Below are positions 8,978 to 16,867 of a stretch of DNA of 64,000 nt, piece after piece; the first letter of the stretch is position 1, and the number at the start of each line of letters is the position of its first letter. This DNA comes from VXMO01 sp965205915 (GTDB lineage: Bacteria > Chloroflexota > Dehalococcoidia > UBA6926), in NCBI GenBank assembly GCA_965205915.1, contig OZ242191.1:1364001-1428000 (forward strand), in the 5' to 3' direction. The notes under the pieces were generated by a model. It did not search any database. It was not told the DNA's origin and worked only from the letters and a program-made list of their open reading frames with translations. A program made the position numbers and the translations under genes.

Positions 8978-10105
8978 ATGCAGGTTACCGCCATCGATCT
9001 GGACGACTTATCTCCCTACGGCGCCGCCGATCCCTCCGGAATGGGCCGGCACATCATGGCATTCCCTGACCGAATCATGCAGGGCTGGGACGGTGCAGGC
9101 GCCCTTTCCCTCCCCAACGAGTTCCATGACATCCGACATATTGTCGTGCAGGGCATGGGCGGCTCCGCCATCGCCGGAGACATCGCCGCCGGCGCGCTTG
9201 ATGGCCTCAGACCGGAAGGCGGCACAACCCCACGCATTGACGTCTTTCGAGACTATGGCGCTCATCCCGCCGTCGGGCCTGACAGCCTCGTTATCCTCAT
9301 GAGCCACTCGGGTCGCACGGAGGAGGCGCTGTCCGGCGTGGAGGCCACGTTGGAACGCGGCGCGCGTCTCATCGCCATTACGGGGGGCGGACCCCTTGCC
9401 CAGGCCGCCACGGCGCGAGACGTGCCAATCGCGATGATGCCTGAAAATGGCGGCCCGCCGCGCACCTATCTCCCCTACGCGCTCGGCGCGATGCTCCGCA
9501 TCTTGTCTGAACTCGGCATAGCCCCACCGAACACCGAGTGGGTGCTCCGGGGCGCGGTCTCTGAATTGGAACTGCGGCAGGCAGACTTTGCCCCATCATG
9601 TAGTCGAACCGAGGCCGGCCGCGCGAACCCCGCCAAAGAGCTGGCGCGTGAGCTCGCGGGCCGTGTGCCGGTTATCGTCAGCGCGCGTGGCCTCGTCTCC
9701 GCCGCCCGCCGCTGGAAGACCCAACTCAACGAGAACGCCAAATCACCCGCATGGACGGAAGAACTGCCTGAGATGCACCACAACGCCGTCGTCGGCTTTG
9801 AGCAGCCGGGTCTCAGTGACAACCTCGCCGTTGTCCTCCTCGGCTCGCCAACCACGGACGAGAGTGCAGGGCATAACCGCTATCACATCTCGCGTGATGT
9901 CCTGGGCCAACTCGGCGTGCCCGTCCACTGGCCAACCCTGAACGGCCGCACGGCGCTGTCACAACTCCTGGAAGCCGTGCTACTTGGTGACTATGTGAGC
10001 TACTACCTCGCGCTCATTACCGGTATCGATCCAACACCCACTGAAACGTTGGATCGGGTCAAGGCGCGTATTCGAGGCGATGCAGACGGTCAATTCATAA
10101 GTTAG
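8978..10105 (+). CDS. bifunctional phosphoglucose/phosphomannose isomerase
   Basis: A 375-residue sugar isomerase with two SIS domains, of the bacterial/archaeal bifunctional type that interconverts glucose-6-P, fructose-6-P and mannose-6-P. Characteristic segments are VVQGMGGSAIAGDIAAG, the phosphosugar-binding SHSGRTEEAL, and NENAKSPAW followed by ELPEMHHNAVVGFE, the C-terminal catalytic Glu/His region of this subfamily. It lies between gpsA and a phosphoesterase on the same strand; 17 bases separate it from the latter, so these two may be cotranscribed. Conventional pgi is not present in the window. Confidence 0.92.
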   Translation: MQVTAIDLDDLSPYGAADPSGMGRHIMAFPDRIMQGWDGAGALSLPNEFHDIRHIVVQGMGGSAIAGDIAAGALDGLRPEGGTTPRIDVFRDYGAHPAVGPDSLVILMSHSGRTEEALSGVEATLERGARLIAITGGGPLAQAATARDVPIAMMPENGGPPRTYLPYALGAMLRILSELGIAPPNTEWVLRGAVSELELRQADFAPSCSRTEAGRANPAKELARELAGRVPVIVSARGLVSAARRWKTQLNENAKSPAWTEELPEMHHNAVVGFEQPGLSDNLAVVLLGSPTTDESAGHNRYHISRDVLGQLGVPVHWPTLNGRTALSQLLEAVLLGDYVSYYLALITGIDPTPTETLDRVKARIRGDADGQFIS

Positions 10106-10122
10106 GAGTAACAGTAAGGCGT

Positions 10123-10695
10123 ATGGCAACACGAATCGGAATCATCTCTGACACGCACATCCCCGGCTCCATCCCGGAGCTCTGGCCTGAGGTGGCGATT
10201 GCCTTCAAAGACGTGGACATGATCCTCCACGCGGGCGACCTCGTGACCCCCGCCGTCGTGGATTGGTTGGAAGAAATTGCGCCGACGTACGCCGCTGAAG
10301 GGAACCACGACTTTGGCCTGAGCGATGTGCATGAGCGCATTCAGCCCAAGTGGTTTCTTGAAATCGAAGGTTATCGGCTCGGTCTCGTCCACATCATCGA
10401 TGGGTGGGGGACACGGAGCGCGAGCGAGCTGGTGAAGATATATCTCGGTGAGCTACCGGACATCGTCGTCTGTGGTGATAGCCACTTTGAGTTCGTGCGT
10501 TGGGAAGATGACATGCTGATCATCAACGGCGGCAGCGCCACCTATCCCCACAATCGGGAAGCGCGACTCGGTCACGTCGTCATGCTGGAAGTTGAGCGTG
10601 GCAAGAAGCCGGAAGCCCGCATCATTGAACTGACGGACTACTCAATCGACGGCACGGACGGCCGAACCCGCTACTCCCGCGGCCGAACCCGCTAA
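10123..10695 (+). CDS. YfcE/MJ0936-family metallophosphoesterase
   Basis: A calcineurin-like phosphodiesterase of about 190 residues with all metal-binding blocks: ISDTHIPG (residues 8-15), LHAGDLV, EGNHDFG and CGDSHFEFV (commonly GHTH). This family hydrolyses simple phosphodiesters in vitro; physiological substrates are generally unknown. The last 12 residues (GRTRYSRGRTR) are not family sequence. They are the first units of a 31-base tandem repeat that continues past the stop codon, so the natural C-terminus has been overwritten or extended by the repeat. Confidence 0.9.
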   Translation: MATRIGIISDTHIPGSIPELWPEVAIAFKDVDMILHAGDLVTPAVVDWLEEIAPTYAAEGNHDFGLSDVHERIQPKWFLEIEGYRLGLVHIIDGWGTRSASELVKIYLGELPDIVVCGDSHFEFVRWEDDMLIINGGSATYPHNREARLGHVVMLEVERGKKPEARIIELTDYSIDGTDGRTRYSRGRTR

Positions 10696-10833
10696 CCCTT
10701 CCTACTCCCGGGGCCGAACCCGCTGCCCTCCCTCCTCCCGGGGCCGAACCCGCCAGCCCTCCCTCCTCCCGGGGCCGAACCCGCTAACCCTCCCTCCTCC
10801 CGGGGCCGAACCCACTGCCCTCCCTCAAACGAA
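10660..10833. repeat. 31-base tandem repeat, about 6 units
   Basis: Copies of a unit beginning GGCCGAACCCGCT start at 10660, 10681, 10712, 10742, 10773 and 10804. The spacing is 21 and then 30-31 bases. Units differ by a few bases in the GCTAACCCTCCCTCC part. The array begins inside the phosphoesterase coding sequence and ends in the intergenic stretch. Confidence 0.85.
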
Positions 10834-10850
10834 CTCCCGCGCCGTGTTCG

Positions 10851-10964
10851 TCATTCCCGCGAAAGCGGGAATCCAGGCGTCAACGTAACGTCCAAGCTGT
10901 CAGTTCCGAACACTAACCCGTACCCCGCCCTCTCATCCCTCATTCCGGCGCAGGCCGGAATCCA
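10851..10964. repeat. two REP-like palindromes (family A)
   Basis: Elements at 10851-10875 and 10940-10964 share the form TCATTCC[C/G]GCG...GGAATCCA, a short stem with a 3-4 base loop. They fill most of the gene-free stretch 10696-11077, which otherwise holds only the tandem repeat. No convincing gene is seen there; minus-strand readings through the palindromes give artefactual peptides. Confidence 0.8.
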
Positions 10965-11077
10965 TCCCCCGTCGGCCAGAATCTGATGCCCATTTGCCGA
11001 CCAATGCCCATGTAATACCCCCTGCGCCCTCGCTATCCGAGGATTGCACCCTAAAGGAACTGTTTAAAGTTGTAAGC

Positions 11078-12629
11078 ATGAGAGCCCTGACCAAACAGCA
11101 GTGGGCGATGTTGATCGTAACTTCCGTGCTTGCCTTGGCAGTTCTCATGCCAGCATGTAAATCGGAGGAAGACACTTCTGGCACAAATACTACTGTCGTG
11201 GCGCCAACCCCCGTGGTATTTGTTTCAACACCAACCGCAATTCCTGAGGCGCGCCCGACATCAACCGCAATTCCTGAGGCGCGCCCGACATCAACCGCAA
11301 CTCCTGAGGCGCGTTCAACACCAACTGCGACTCCTGTTTATGATACCTGGGCACATTGGGGGAGTGACGACCCTACTGAGCAGGAGGACTCGTCCCTGAG
11401 TAGCTTGGACCAAAGCGAGGATAGCGATACTACGGCGGGAGATCGGTGGAATGGCATTGTCGAACCGCATTTCCAATGCGGTCCGACGCTGCATTATCAA
11501 TGGGACTATTTCGAGGATACGATTTTCTGGGCAAATGACACCTCTGAAGTCGTATTCAGCGATCACGGTGACATATGGGCCGTAAAGGAGGATGGCACAG
11601 AATTGAGGCAGATAGTAGAATCTCACACACAACAATTACAGCCTAACACCACCCGTTTCAAATATGGTTTCCACATGGATTTGTCACCTGACAATTTAAC
11701 GATCGTCTATACCTCGTGCCAGTATCCCACTGAGCGCAAATACCCTGGCTACGTTGGCGTCATTCAAGATGGAGTGGACTTCAGTGAGCGTAGCAAATAC
11801 ACGTACGAGATTGCAGTGTCGGGTCTTGATGGCAACATCCAGAAACGTATCACGCATAATGGTGACGTTGACCATTACCCCGTTTGGTCACCGGATGGTT
11901 CCCGTGTCGTATTCATACGTTTTGAGGGGATATCCGTCAGAGGGCAGCTCAATGTGATGTCGTCGGATGGCTCGACTCAAAAAGTCACCCCTGACCACAT
12001 CAGCGTCGCATTTGTGCCCTGTATGGTCGCCTGACGGCAAGCGGCTCGCTTTTGTAGTTAACCAAGGCGAGCAGGGCGTACGGGGTCAACGTGGCGCCTA
12101 CACGGTTAAAGCTGATGGATCCGAACTGTTCAGAATTGGAAATATGATAGAGGGGTTGCCGGGAAGCACAAGACGAGATGCTGCGCCTTCCTGGTCCCCT
12201 GATAGCCAGCGGGTTGCGTTCGCACAGATTGACAATCAGGACGCGGTGATCAACACCGTTCAGTTCGACGGCTCGGACCTGCGGAGGATTTGGAGTATAG
12301 GGCCTACCGACTACGGTCTTGTGGCTGTTTCGCAGGTCATTTGGACACCCAACGGATCCGAGCTGCTATTTCGCTACGGCAAGCAAGTACTTGCCGTACG
12401 AATGGATGATGGCGGCATCCAATACTTACGGGATACTGACGGTGTCCGTCGGTTAATGGTAGACGTGGGGCAAGTAGCGTTGTCACCCGACGGGTCTCGA
12501 TTAGCGGTGTATCAGGAAATGTATTCTCGCGTAGTGACAATAGACATTGACGGGACGAATCTCCGAATCCTCGCCGTCCAAGATAGCTATGACGAACCGT
12601 TCCGCTTAGCCGGGGGTCAGGCCCCATGA
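11078..12629 (+). pseudogene. TolB-like beta-propeller lipoprotein, frameshifted
   Basis: Two overlapping frames together encode one protein of about 515 residues. The N-terminus has a signal peptide with lipobox LMPAC (Cys 27), then a Thr/Pro linker with three near-identical TAIPEARPTS units. WD40-like PD40 motifs follow (YPVWSPDGSRVVFIR, PSWSPDSQRVAFAQ, VALSPDGSRLAVYQ), as in TolB and other secreted propellers. The first frame ends at 12034 in PCMVA. The second (open 11967-12629) carries PVWSPDGKRLAF. Removing a single T at about 12020 rejoins them as FVPVWSPDGKR, an exact propeller motif. So this is a one-base insertion, real or a sequence error. The start is uncertain; an alternative TTG lies at 10994. 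Binding role unknown. Confidence 0.8.
11232..11321 (+). repeat. three 30-base in-frame repeats in lipoprotein linker
   Basis: Units starting at 11232, 11262 and 11292 (CAACCGCAA[T/C]TCCTGAGGCG...) encode the ten-residue TA[I/T]PEAR[P/S]T[S/P] linker repeat. The first two are identical; the third is diverged. A multiple of three keeps the frame, so copy number can change linker length without loss of function. Confidence 0.85.
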
Positions 12630-13024
12630 GCCGGCGCACGGCGAACCTACCTGTGAAAGACCTTGAAACGACATGCGCATCGTCATGGAAATAGGAGCCG
12701 ACGACCAGCCGCGCCTCGCCCAATGATCACGGTGCGTTGCCCATTTATCAGCCCCCCACGTCAATACAGAACCCTCCACGTCCATACAGAAATCCCCCGC
12801 GTATCCCACCCGAATCCCCCGCGCAGGCGGGGGGCGGAGTGCGGCCGACGCTGTCATTCCGAGCGTAGCGAGGAATCTAAAGAGCTCAACCGATAGTTGA
12901 TGCAGGAATGGCCATTCCGATGGTGAGCGCCATCGCCGACTAAGTGAGTCGTCTCCCAGCCTGATCAAGGAGACCACATAACCACTCTTCCCGGTCAAAC
13001 TGTGTCGTACACGGCAGACGCCAT
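12630..13024. repeat. gene-free stretch with REP-like elements (families B and C)
   Basis: Between the lipoprotein and the RRM gene I find no supportable gene. The stretch has an 18-base direct repeat (CCACGTC[A/C]ATACAGAA) around 12768-12800, a family C element (GAATCCCCCGCG...GGCGGGG) near 12818, and a family B element at 12853-12883 (GTCATTCCGAGCGTAGCGAG...). Minus-strand open frames here (12337-12723, 12606-13031) look like repeat read-through. Confidence 0.65.
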
Positions 13025-13051
13025 GAATCACCGCGCAACGCGCGGTGATTC
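13025..13051. terminator. perfect 12-bp hairpin downstream of RRM gene
   Basis: GAATCACCGCGC and GCGCGGTGATTC pair perfectly around an AAC loop, followed on the plus strand by six A residues. It lies 46 bases past the RRM stop. On the minus strand no U-run follows the stem, so termination of the RRM transcript is likely but not of the classic form; it may act as a 3'-end stabiliser. Confidence 0.55.
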
Positions 13052-13097
13052 AAAAAATCCTGGAAAACTGGCGGGCCTCTCCGGCCCGGTGCGAGGG

Positions 13098-13469
13098 TTA
13101 GTAGCGAGGTCCGCCTCGGCCACCACCGCCGCCACCACCACCACCACTATCGCGGCCACCACCACCGCCGCCACCGCCATCGCGGCCACCGCCACCGCCA
13201 CCGCCGCCGCTACCACCGCCACCATCGCGGCGATCGCGCGCCTCGTTGACTGTGAGCTGGCGCCCCTGGTGCTCCTGGCCGTTCAGCGCAGCAATCGCTG
13301 CCTCCGCCTCGGCGCTGTTCGGCATTTCCACAAACCCGAACCCGCGAGAGCGCATTGAGTAGCGGTCAATGACCACCTGCGCGGACGAAACTTCGCCATG
13401 CTGACCAAATAGGTCCTGCAAGTCGTTGTCCGCCGCCTGAAAGTTCAGGTTCCCGATGTATATCCTCAT
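13098..13469 (-). CDS. RRM-domain RNA-binding protein with glycine-rich tail
   Basis: A 123-residue single-RRM protein. RNP2 reads IYIGNL (residues 3-8) and RNP1 reads RGFGFVEM (42-49), the aromatic residues that stack on RNA being in place. The RRM ends near residue 80. The rest is an almost pure Gly/Arg/Asp tail (GGGGGRDGGGG repeats) ending in RGGPRY. Such proteins in bacteria, notably cyanobacteria, are linked to cold response and RNA chaperoning; that role here is inference. The tail is encoded by a GGT/GGC-rich simple sequence, prone to length change. An upstream minus-strand TATACT (13568-13573) is a candidate -10 box. Confidence 0.92.
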   Translation of the reverse strand: MRIYIGNLNFQAADNDLQDLFGQHGEVSSAQVVIDRYSMRSRGFGFVEMPNSAEAEAAIAALNGQEHQGRQLTVNEARDRRDGGGGSGGGGGGGGRDGGGGGGGGRDSGGGGGGGGGRGGPRY

Positions 13470-13567
13470 ATGTCCGGTTCTCCCCGTGTCTGATGCTGCT
13501 ATCCCGGACTACAGTTGATGCCGATACGTGTCGTTACGGCCGATAGCCTGTTGTCGGAACTTTCCTA

Positions 13568-13592
13568 AGTATACCCTGTACCCCCCGTACAG
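13568..13592 (-). promoter_or_regulatory. possible promoter with inverted repeat for RRM gene
   Basis: On the minus strand a TATACT hexamer (13568-13573) is immediately preceded by the inverted repeat CTGTAC-GGGGG-GTACAG (13576-13592). No clear -35 box is seen. The symmetric site overlapping the -35/-10 gap suggests a regulator site. Confidence 0.3.
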
Positions 13593-13675
13593 CGCTATCT
13601 GATGCTCGGGATAGGGCAATTGACAGTAGGTATCAAAAGCACACCCCCAATAGCAATCGTCCAGGCGTCTTTGTG

Positions 13676-14497
13676 CTATGCCGTTCGCGCTTCCCGCAGG
13701 AACGCGAGAATCTCCTCGTTGTACCGCTCCGTCGTCTCAACGTTCGGGAAGTGCCCCGCGCCCGGGATGATGACGAGCTTCGACTGGGGAATCGCGCGAT
13801 GGATGCGCACCGAGCCACCCGGCGGAGTCAGACGATCCTGGTCCCCGCAGATGACGAGCACAGGGCATCTGATGGTGCCAAGTTGAGGCGCGACCGGATG
13901 CTCCGAAAGCTCCGGGCCGGAGATACGCACGCCCTCGGCGAACACCTCAGGAGCGTTGCGCTCTGCCGTCGCCGTAGTGAACTGCCTGATATCTTCGAGA
14001 TTGGACTCGATGAACGGATCGCCCCAACTTCGATGAGGATCGAAAGGCAGGGCGGCAATGCCATCTTCCCGCACGGTCTTGAGCATCCCGTCCCATCCGC
14101 CGAGGTATTCCTGCTTGATCTCCGCCGACGTGTCCTGGATAACGAGAGACAGCGTCTGCTCCGGGTAGTCCAGCGCGAACTGCTGCGAGACCAGCCCACC
14201 CAGCGAGTGGCCGTGGATATGCGCTGCGCCGATTCCCAGCGCCTTGAGCAACTCAGACAGGTCCTTCGCGTGTGTCCAGCGGGAGTATGCGCCCTCCGTC
14301 ACCGGCACGCGCTCGGATTGCCCGTAGCCCCGCATGTCCCACAGCAGCAACTGAAACTCGGCGGAAATCGGCTCGATCTGCTCCTCGTAGCCGCGCCCAT
14401 GACCGCCCAGCCCGTGCGTCATCACAAACGTCGGCTTTGATGAGTCCCCAAACAACTCATAGAAGAGTTCTACCCCGTTGGCCTTGATATGCGGCAT
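13676..14497 (-). CDS. alpha/beta-fold hydrolase
   Basis: A 273-residue cytoplasmic hydrolase. The nucleophile elbow is GHSLGG (Ser 98). The oxyanion region is MTHGLGGHGR (26-35). The acid is the Asp in CGDQDRLTPP and the catalytic His lies in IPGAGHFPN near the C-terminus. The arrangement resembles the 3-oxoadipate enol-lactonase/haloperoxidase group of alpha/beta hydrolases, but the substrate cannot be told. It lies head-to-tail with the Ldh-type dehydrogenase upstream (51 bases apart), so the two could be cotranscribed in a small catabolic group that also includes the FAH protein. Confidence 0.88.
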   Translation of the reverse strand: MPHIKANGVELFYELFGDSSKPTFVMTHGLGGHGRGYEEQIEPISAEFQLLLWDMRGYGQSERVPVTEGAYSRWTHAKDLSELLKALGIGAAHIHGHSLGGLVSQQFALDYPEQTLSLVIQDTSAEIKQEYLGGWDGMLKTVREDGIAALPFDPHRSWGDPFIESNLEDIRQFTTATAERNAPEVFAEGVRISGPELSEHPVAPQLGTIRCPVLVICGDQDRLTPPGGSVRIHRAIPQSKLVIIPGAGHFPNVETTERYNEEILAFLREARTA

Positions 14498-14547
14498 TGT
14501 CAGTCCCCCTTATCCGCCCGCGTCTCCGCTTGAAGTCGCGCGGCGTA

Positions 14548-15639
14548 CTATTCCAAATCAAGGCGCAGATTCAGCCTCTGCGCCACGTCCTTCAGATTCT
14601 CCACGGAGTCCGCGTATAACGGTATACCGTTGGTCTTACGGTCAGTGATAGTGTCAACCTCAATGTCACCCGGCACAAGCACCGCCTCCACGTCCGGCAG
14701 CGGCGGCGTCTCCCGTAGCGCGGTCATGTAGCCGGACATGGCCTGCTTGAACGATGCCGCGTCTGTGAAGGCGTCGATGCGTAGCGCCCCAAAGAAATGA
14801 GCGGACTGATAACCGCCCGCCTGCCCGGAACCTGCTAGCGCCAGCCCCGGCCCCATGCCGGACAACACGCCGGACAGGATGTCCACGACCATCGCCAACC
14901 CGTACCCCTTATAGGACGAGTGCTCAAGGTCGCTGCCAAGTGGCAGGATTCGCCGCCCGCCCGGTCCCCGCGCCGGGTCGCGGATCGGCTGCAGATCGTC
15001 CGTCAGGCCCCACCCCACGGGCGCTAACTTGCCCTGCCGGTTGTACGTGTCAAACTTGCCCGCCGAAACGACGGACGTCGCGGCGTCAAAGATGAACGGC
15101 GTGCCGTCCGCGGTCGGCGCGGCGACGGCAATCGGGTTTGATCCCAAACGCGGCTCAGCCCCGCCCGCCGGCAATACGATCGGCCCCGTGTTCGTCATGC
15201 TGATGCCGATCATGTCGTGCTCAAGCGCCCGTGTCGCGTACACGCCCGCCGCCCCGAAATGACGGCTATTCGCCACCGTCACCCACCCGGAGCCAACCGT
15301 GCGCGCCTTCTCAATGGCCAGGTCTATCGCGCGGACACCGACACTCAACCCCAGCCCGCCATCGGCATCAATCGTCGCCGTGGACGGAGACTCCGCTCGG
15401 ACGATCCACTGCGGCGTCGCATTAACCAGCCCATTCCCCAGGGGAGTCAGGTAGAAGCGATCCAGCCGCGCCATCCCGTGCGAGCCGATGCCACGCAAGT
15501 CCGCCTCGATCAGCGTATTGGCGGCATTGGCGGCATCCTCATCCGGCACGCCGAGCGCAGCGAACGCGGCGATGGCGAACTCCCGCAGGACTTGCTCCGG
15601 AACGCGGGTTGTTGTGGCGAGGGCATCAGTTGAACTCAC
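14548..15639 (-). CDS. Ldh-family (malate/L-lactate/ureidoglycolate-type) NAD(P)-dependent dehydrogenase
   Basis: A 363-residue member of the Ldh_2/MDH_2 family, which has a fold unrelated to classical lactate dehydrogenases. Diagnostic segments are EADLRGIGSHGMARLDRF (active-site His in SHG), VANSRHFGAAGVYATRA, GISMTNTGPIVLPAGG and the nucleotide-binding SSYKGYGLAMVVDILSGVLSG. Substrates in the family include malate, L-sulfolactate, ureidoglycolate and 2,3-diketogulonate; I cannot choose. It is followed by the hydrolase and preceded by the FAH protein on the same strand with a strong hairpin in between. Confidence 0.88.
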   Translation of the reverse strand: MSSTDALATTTRVPEQVLREFAIAAFAALGVPDEDAANAANTLIEADLRGIGSHGMARLDRFYLTPLGNGLVNATPQWIVRAESPSTATIDADGGLGLSVGVRAIDLAIEKARTVGSGWVTVANSRHFGAAGVYATRALEHDMIGISMTNTGPIVLPAGGAEPRLGSNPIAVAAPTADGTPFIFDAATSVVSAGKFDTYNRQGKLAPVGWGLTDDLQPIRDPARGPGGRRILPLGSDLEHSSYKGYGLAMVVDILSGVLSGMGPGLALAGSGQAGGYQSAHFFGALRIDAFTDAASFKQAMSGYMTALRETPPLPDVEAVLVPGDIEVDTITDRKTNGIPLYADSVENLKDVAQRLNLRLDLE

Positions 15640-15658
15640 AGCAGCCCCATGTTAACCG

Positions 15659-15689
15659 CGATGGGCGCTCACAGCGTGAGCGCCCATCG
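15659..15689. terminator. 14-bp perfect hairpin between FAH and Ldh genes
   Basis: CGATGGGCGCTCAC and GTGAGCGCCCATCG pair without mismatch around AGC. It lies just after the FAH stop on the minus strand and about 20 bases before the Ldh start. There is no U-run on the minus strand, so it may be a partial terminator or an RNA-processing/stability structure. Confidence 0.55.
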
Positions 15690-15703
15690 CCTCAATTTTC
15701 TTG

Positions 15704-16600
15704 CTACGCCGGGCGCGCCTCTCGGACGCGGCCTGCCATCTCCTGGTCGATCTCCTTCGGCCACGAGCGCTTATTCGGATCGATCACCTTGACGCTGAAC
15801 GCGCCGATGCCTTGGATCTCAATCGTGCCCATCTCGCCGTCCTGCAGCGGGCCGATGCCCTGATGGTTCGTGCCAAGAGCGATCACATCGCCCGGCAGCA
15901 GGGTCATAACCTTTGTCGCCCACTCAATGAGCTCAGGAATCGTGTGCTCCAGGTCGCTGGTGTTGTAATCGTGACGGGGCTGCCCATCAACCCAGTACTT
16001 GACGTCCAACTCATGCGGGTTCTCAATCTCGTCCGCCGTGACGATGCACGGGCCCATGGGCGCGCACGTGTCATACGACTTCTGGATCATTGTCGGCCCA
16101 CGGCCAATGCCGGCGCGGGGTGAGACGTCCATGAACGCCGTGTACCCGAAGATGGAATCCATCGCCTCTGCCTGTGTGATGTCCTTGCTGCGCTTGCCGA
16201 TGACCAGCGCCAACTCCGCCTCGTGGTGGCAGATGGTGAATGGCGTATTCGGCAACACGACGGTGTCACCCGGCCCAATGATGGCCTCGGGCGACTTGAG
16301 GAACATATCGATGGCGAAAGCGTCCCGATCCTGCCCCTCCTTGTAATTGCCGAAGCAGCAGATGAGCTTGCGCGGCCGGGGCAGAGGAGCGCGCAGCTGC
16401 ACCGAAGATACGGGCACGCCACCGCCGGAGTCGGCCAGTTCCTCAAGATCATCCCGAACCGATGCAAAGTCCTCAATGAGGTTGATCATCACGTCCTCGA
16501 CGTGAGTACCCATGTAGTCTTCCACCAGCCCGCCAAGCCCGATGACATTGCCGTCTACGAGCAAGCCGGGCCGATAATCGTTGTACATCACCAATTTCAT
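15704..16600 (-). CDS. fumarylacetoacetate hydrolase (FAH) family protein
   Basis: A 298-residue FAH-superfamily enzyme, the group that cleaves C-C bonds of acylpyruvates or decarboxylates diacids with a metal ion. Seen are ICCFGNYKEGQ, the metal-binding HHEAELALVIGKR (family HxExE), FGYTAFMDVSPRAG and the KSYDTCAPMGPCIVTADEI block (K-x-fDt-x-P-x-GP). The ATG at 16600 is chosen because it starts on the family's N-terminal MKLVMYND; an upstream extension to 16699 gives basic low-complexity sequence. Reaction and substrate not determined. It may act with the Ldh-type dehydrogenase and hydrolase downstream. Confidence 0.9.
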   Translation of the reverse strand: MKLVMYNDYRPGLLVDGNVIGLGGLVEDYMGTHVEDVMINLIEDFASVRDDLEELADSGGGVPVSSVQLRAPLPRPRKLICCFGNYKEGQDRDAFAIDMFLKSPEAIIGPGDTVVLPNTPFTICHHEAELALVIGKRSKDITQAEAMDSIFGYTAFMDVSPRAGIGRGPTMIQKSYDTCAPMGPCIVTADEIENPHELDVKYWVDGQPRHDYNTSDLEHTIPELIEWATKVMTLLPGDVIALGTNHQGIGPLQDGEMGTIEIQGIGAFSVKVIDPNKRSWPKEIDQEMAGRVREARPA

Positions 16601-16788
16601 GCTATTTCCCCCATGTAAGCGGTCGTTACGCCGTTCTTTCCGTTGCATCATAGCGTGTCCATGCCCCCCTGTGCGACGCAAACTAGGGCCTCCCTCCAAG
16701 TGTTGTAACGAACCGATTTAAGTCCCCACAACATGCGATGATTCCATGCCGGTATGCACTACATAGACTGTTTCACCCGCTGCGAGGC

Positions 16789-16818
16789 TTGACCCGCGTC
16801 CGCTCAACGCGACATACT
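16789..16818 (+). promoter_or_regulatory. candidate sigma-70-type promoter of dnaN
   Basis: TTGACC (16789-16794) and CATACT (16813-16818) are separated by 18 bases. The site is 50 bases before the dnaN start, in the only sizeable gap (16601-16867) between the divergent FAH and dnaN genes. Confidence 0.4.
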
Positions 16819-16867
16819 CGCACAACATACGGGGGGGCCGCTCGGCCTCGATTAGGAGAAAGCGTCA

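Noticed and set aside
10660..10833. CRISPR array
   Set aside because: The units are adjacent without unique spacers and there are no cas genes; this is a simple tandem repeat.
10933..11184. minus-strand protein ending in MDSGLRRNEG
   Set aside because: The end is translation of a REP-like element; no conserved content upstream.
12337..12723. minus-strand protein GEARLVVGSYFHDDAHV
   Set aside because: Mostly antisense to the propeller lipoprotein frame; insufficient evidence.
13002..13358. Ala/Thr-rich plus-strand protein
   Set aside because: It is the opposite strand of the glycine-rich tail of the RRM gene.
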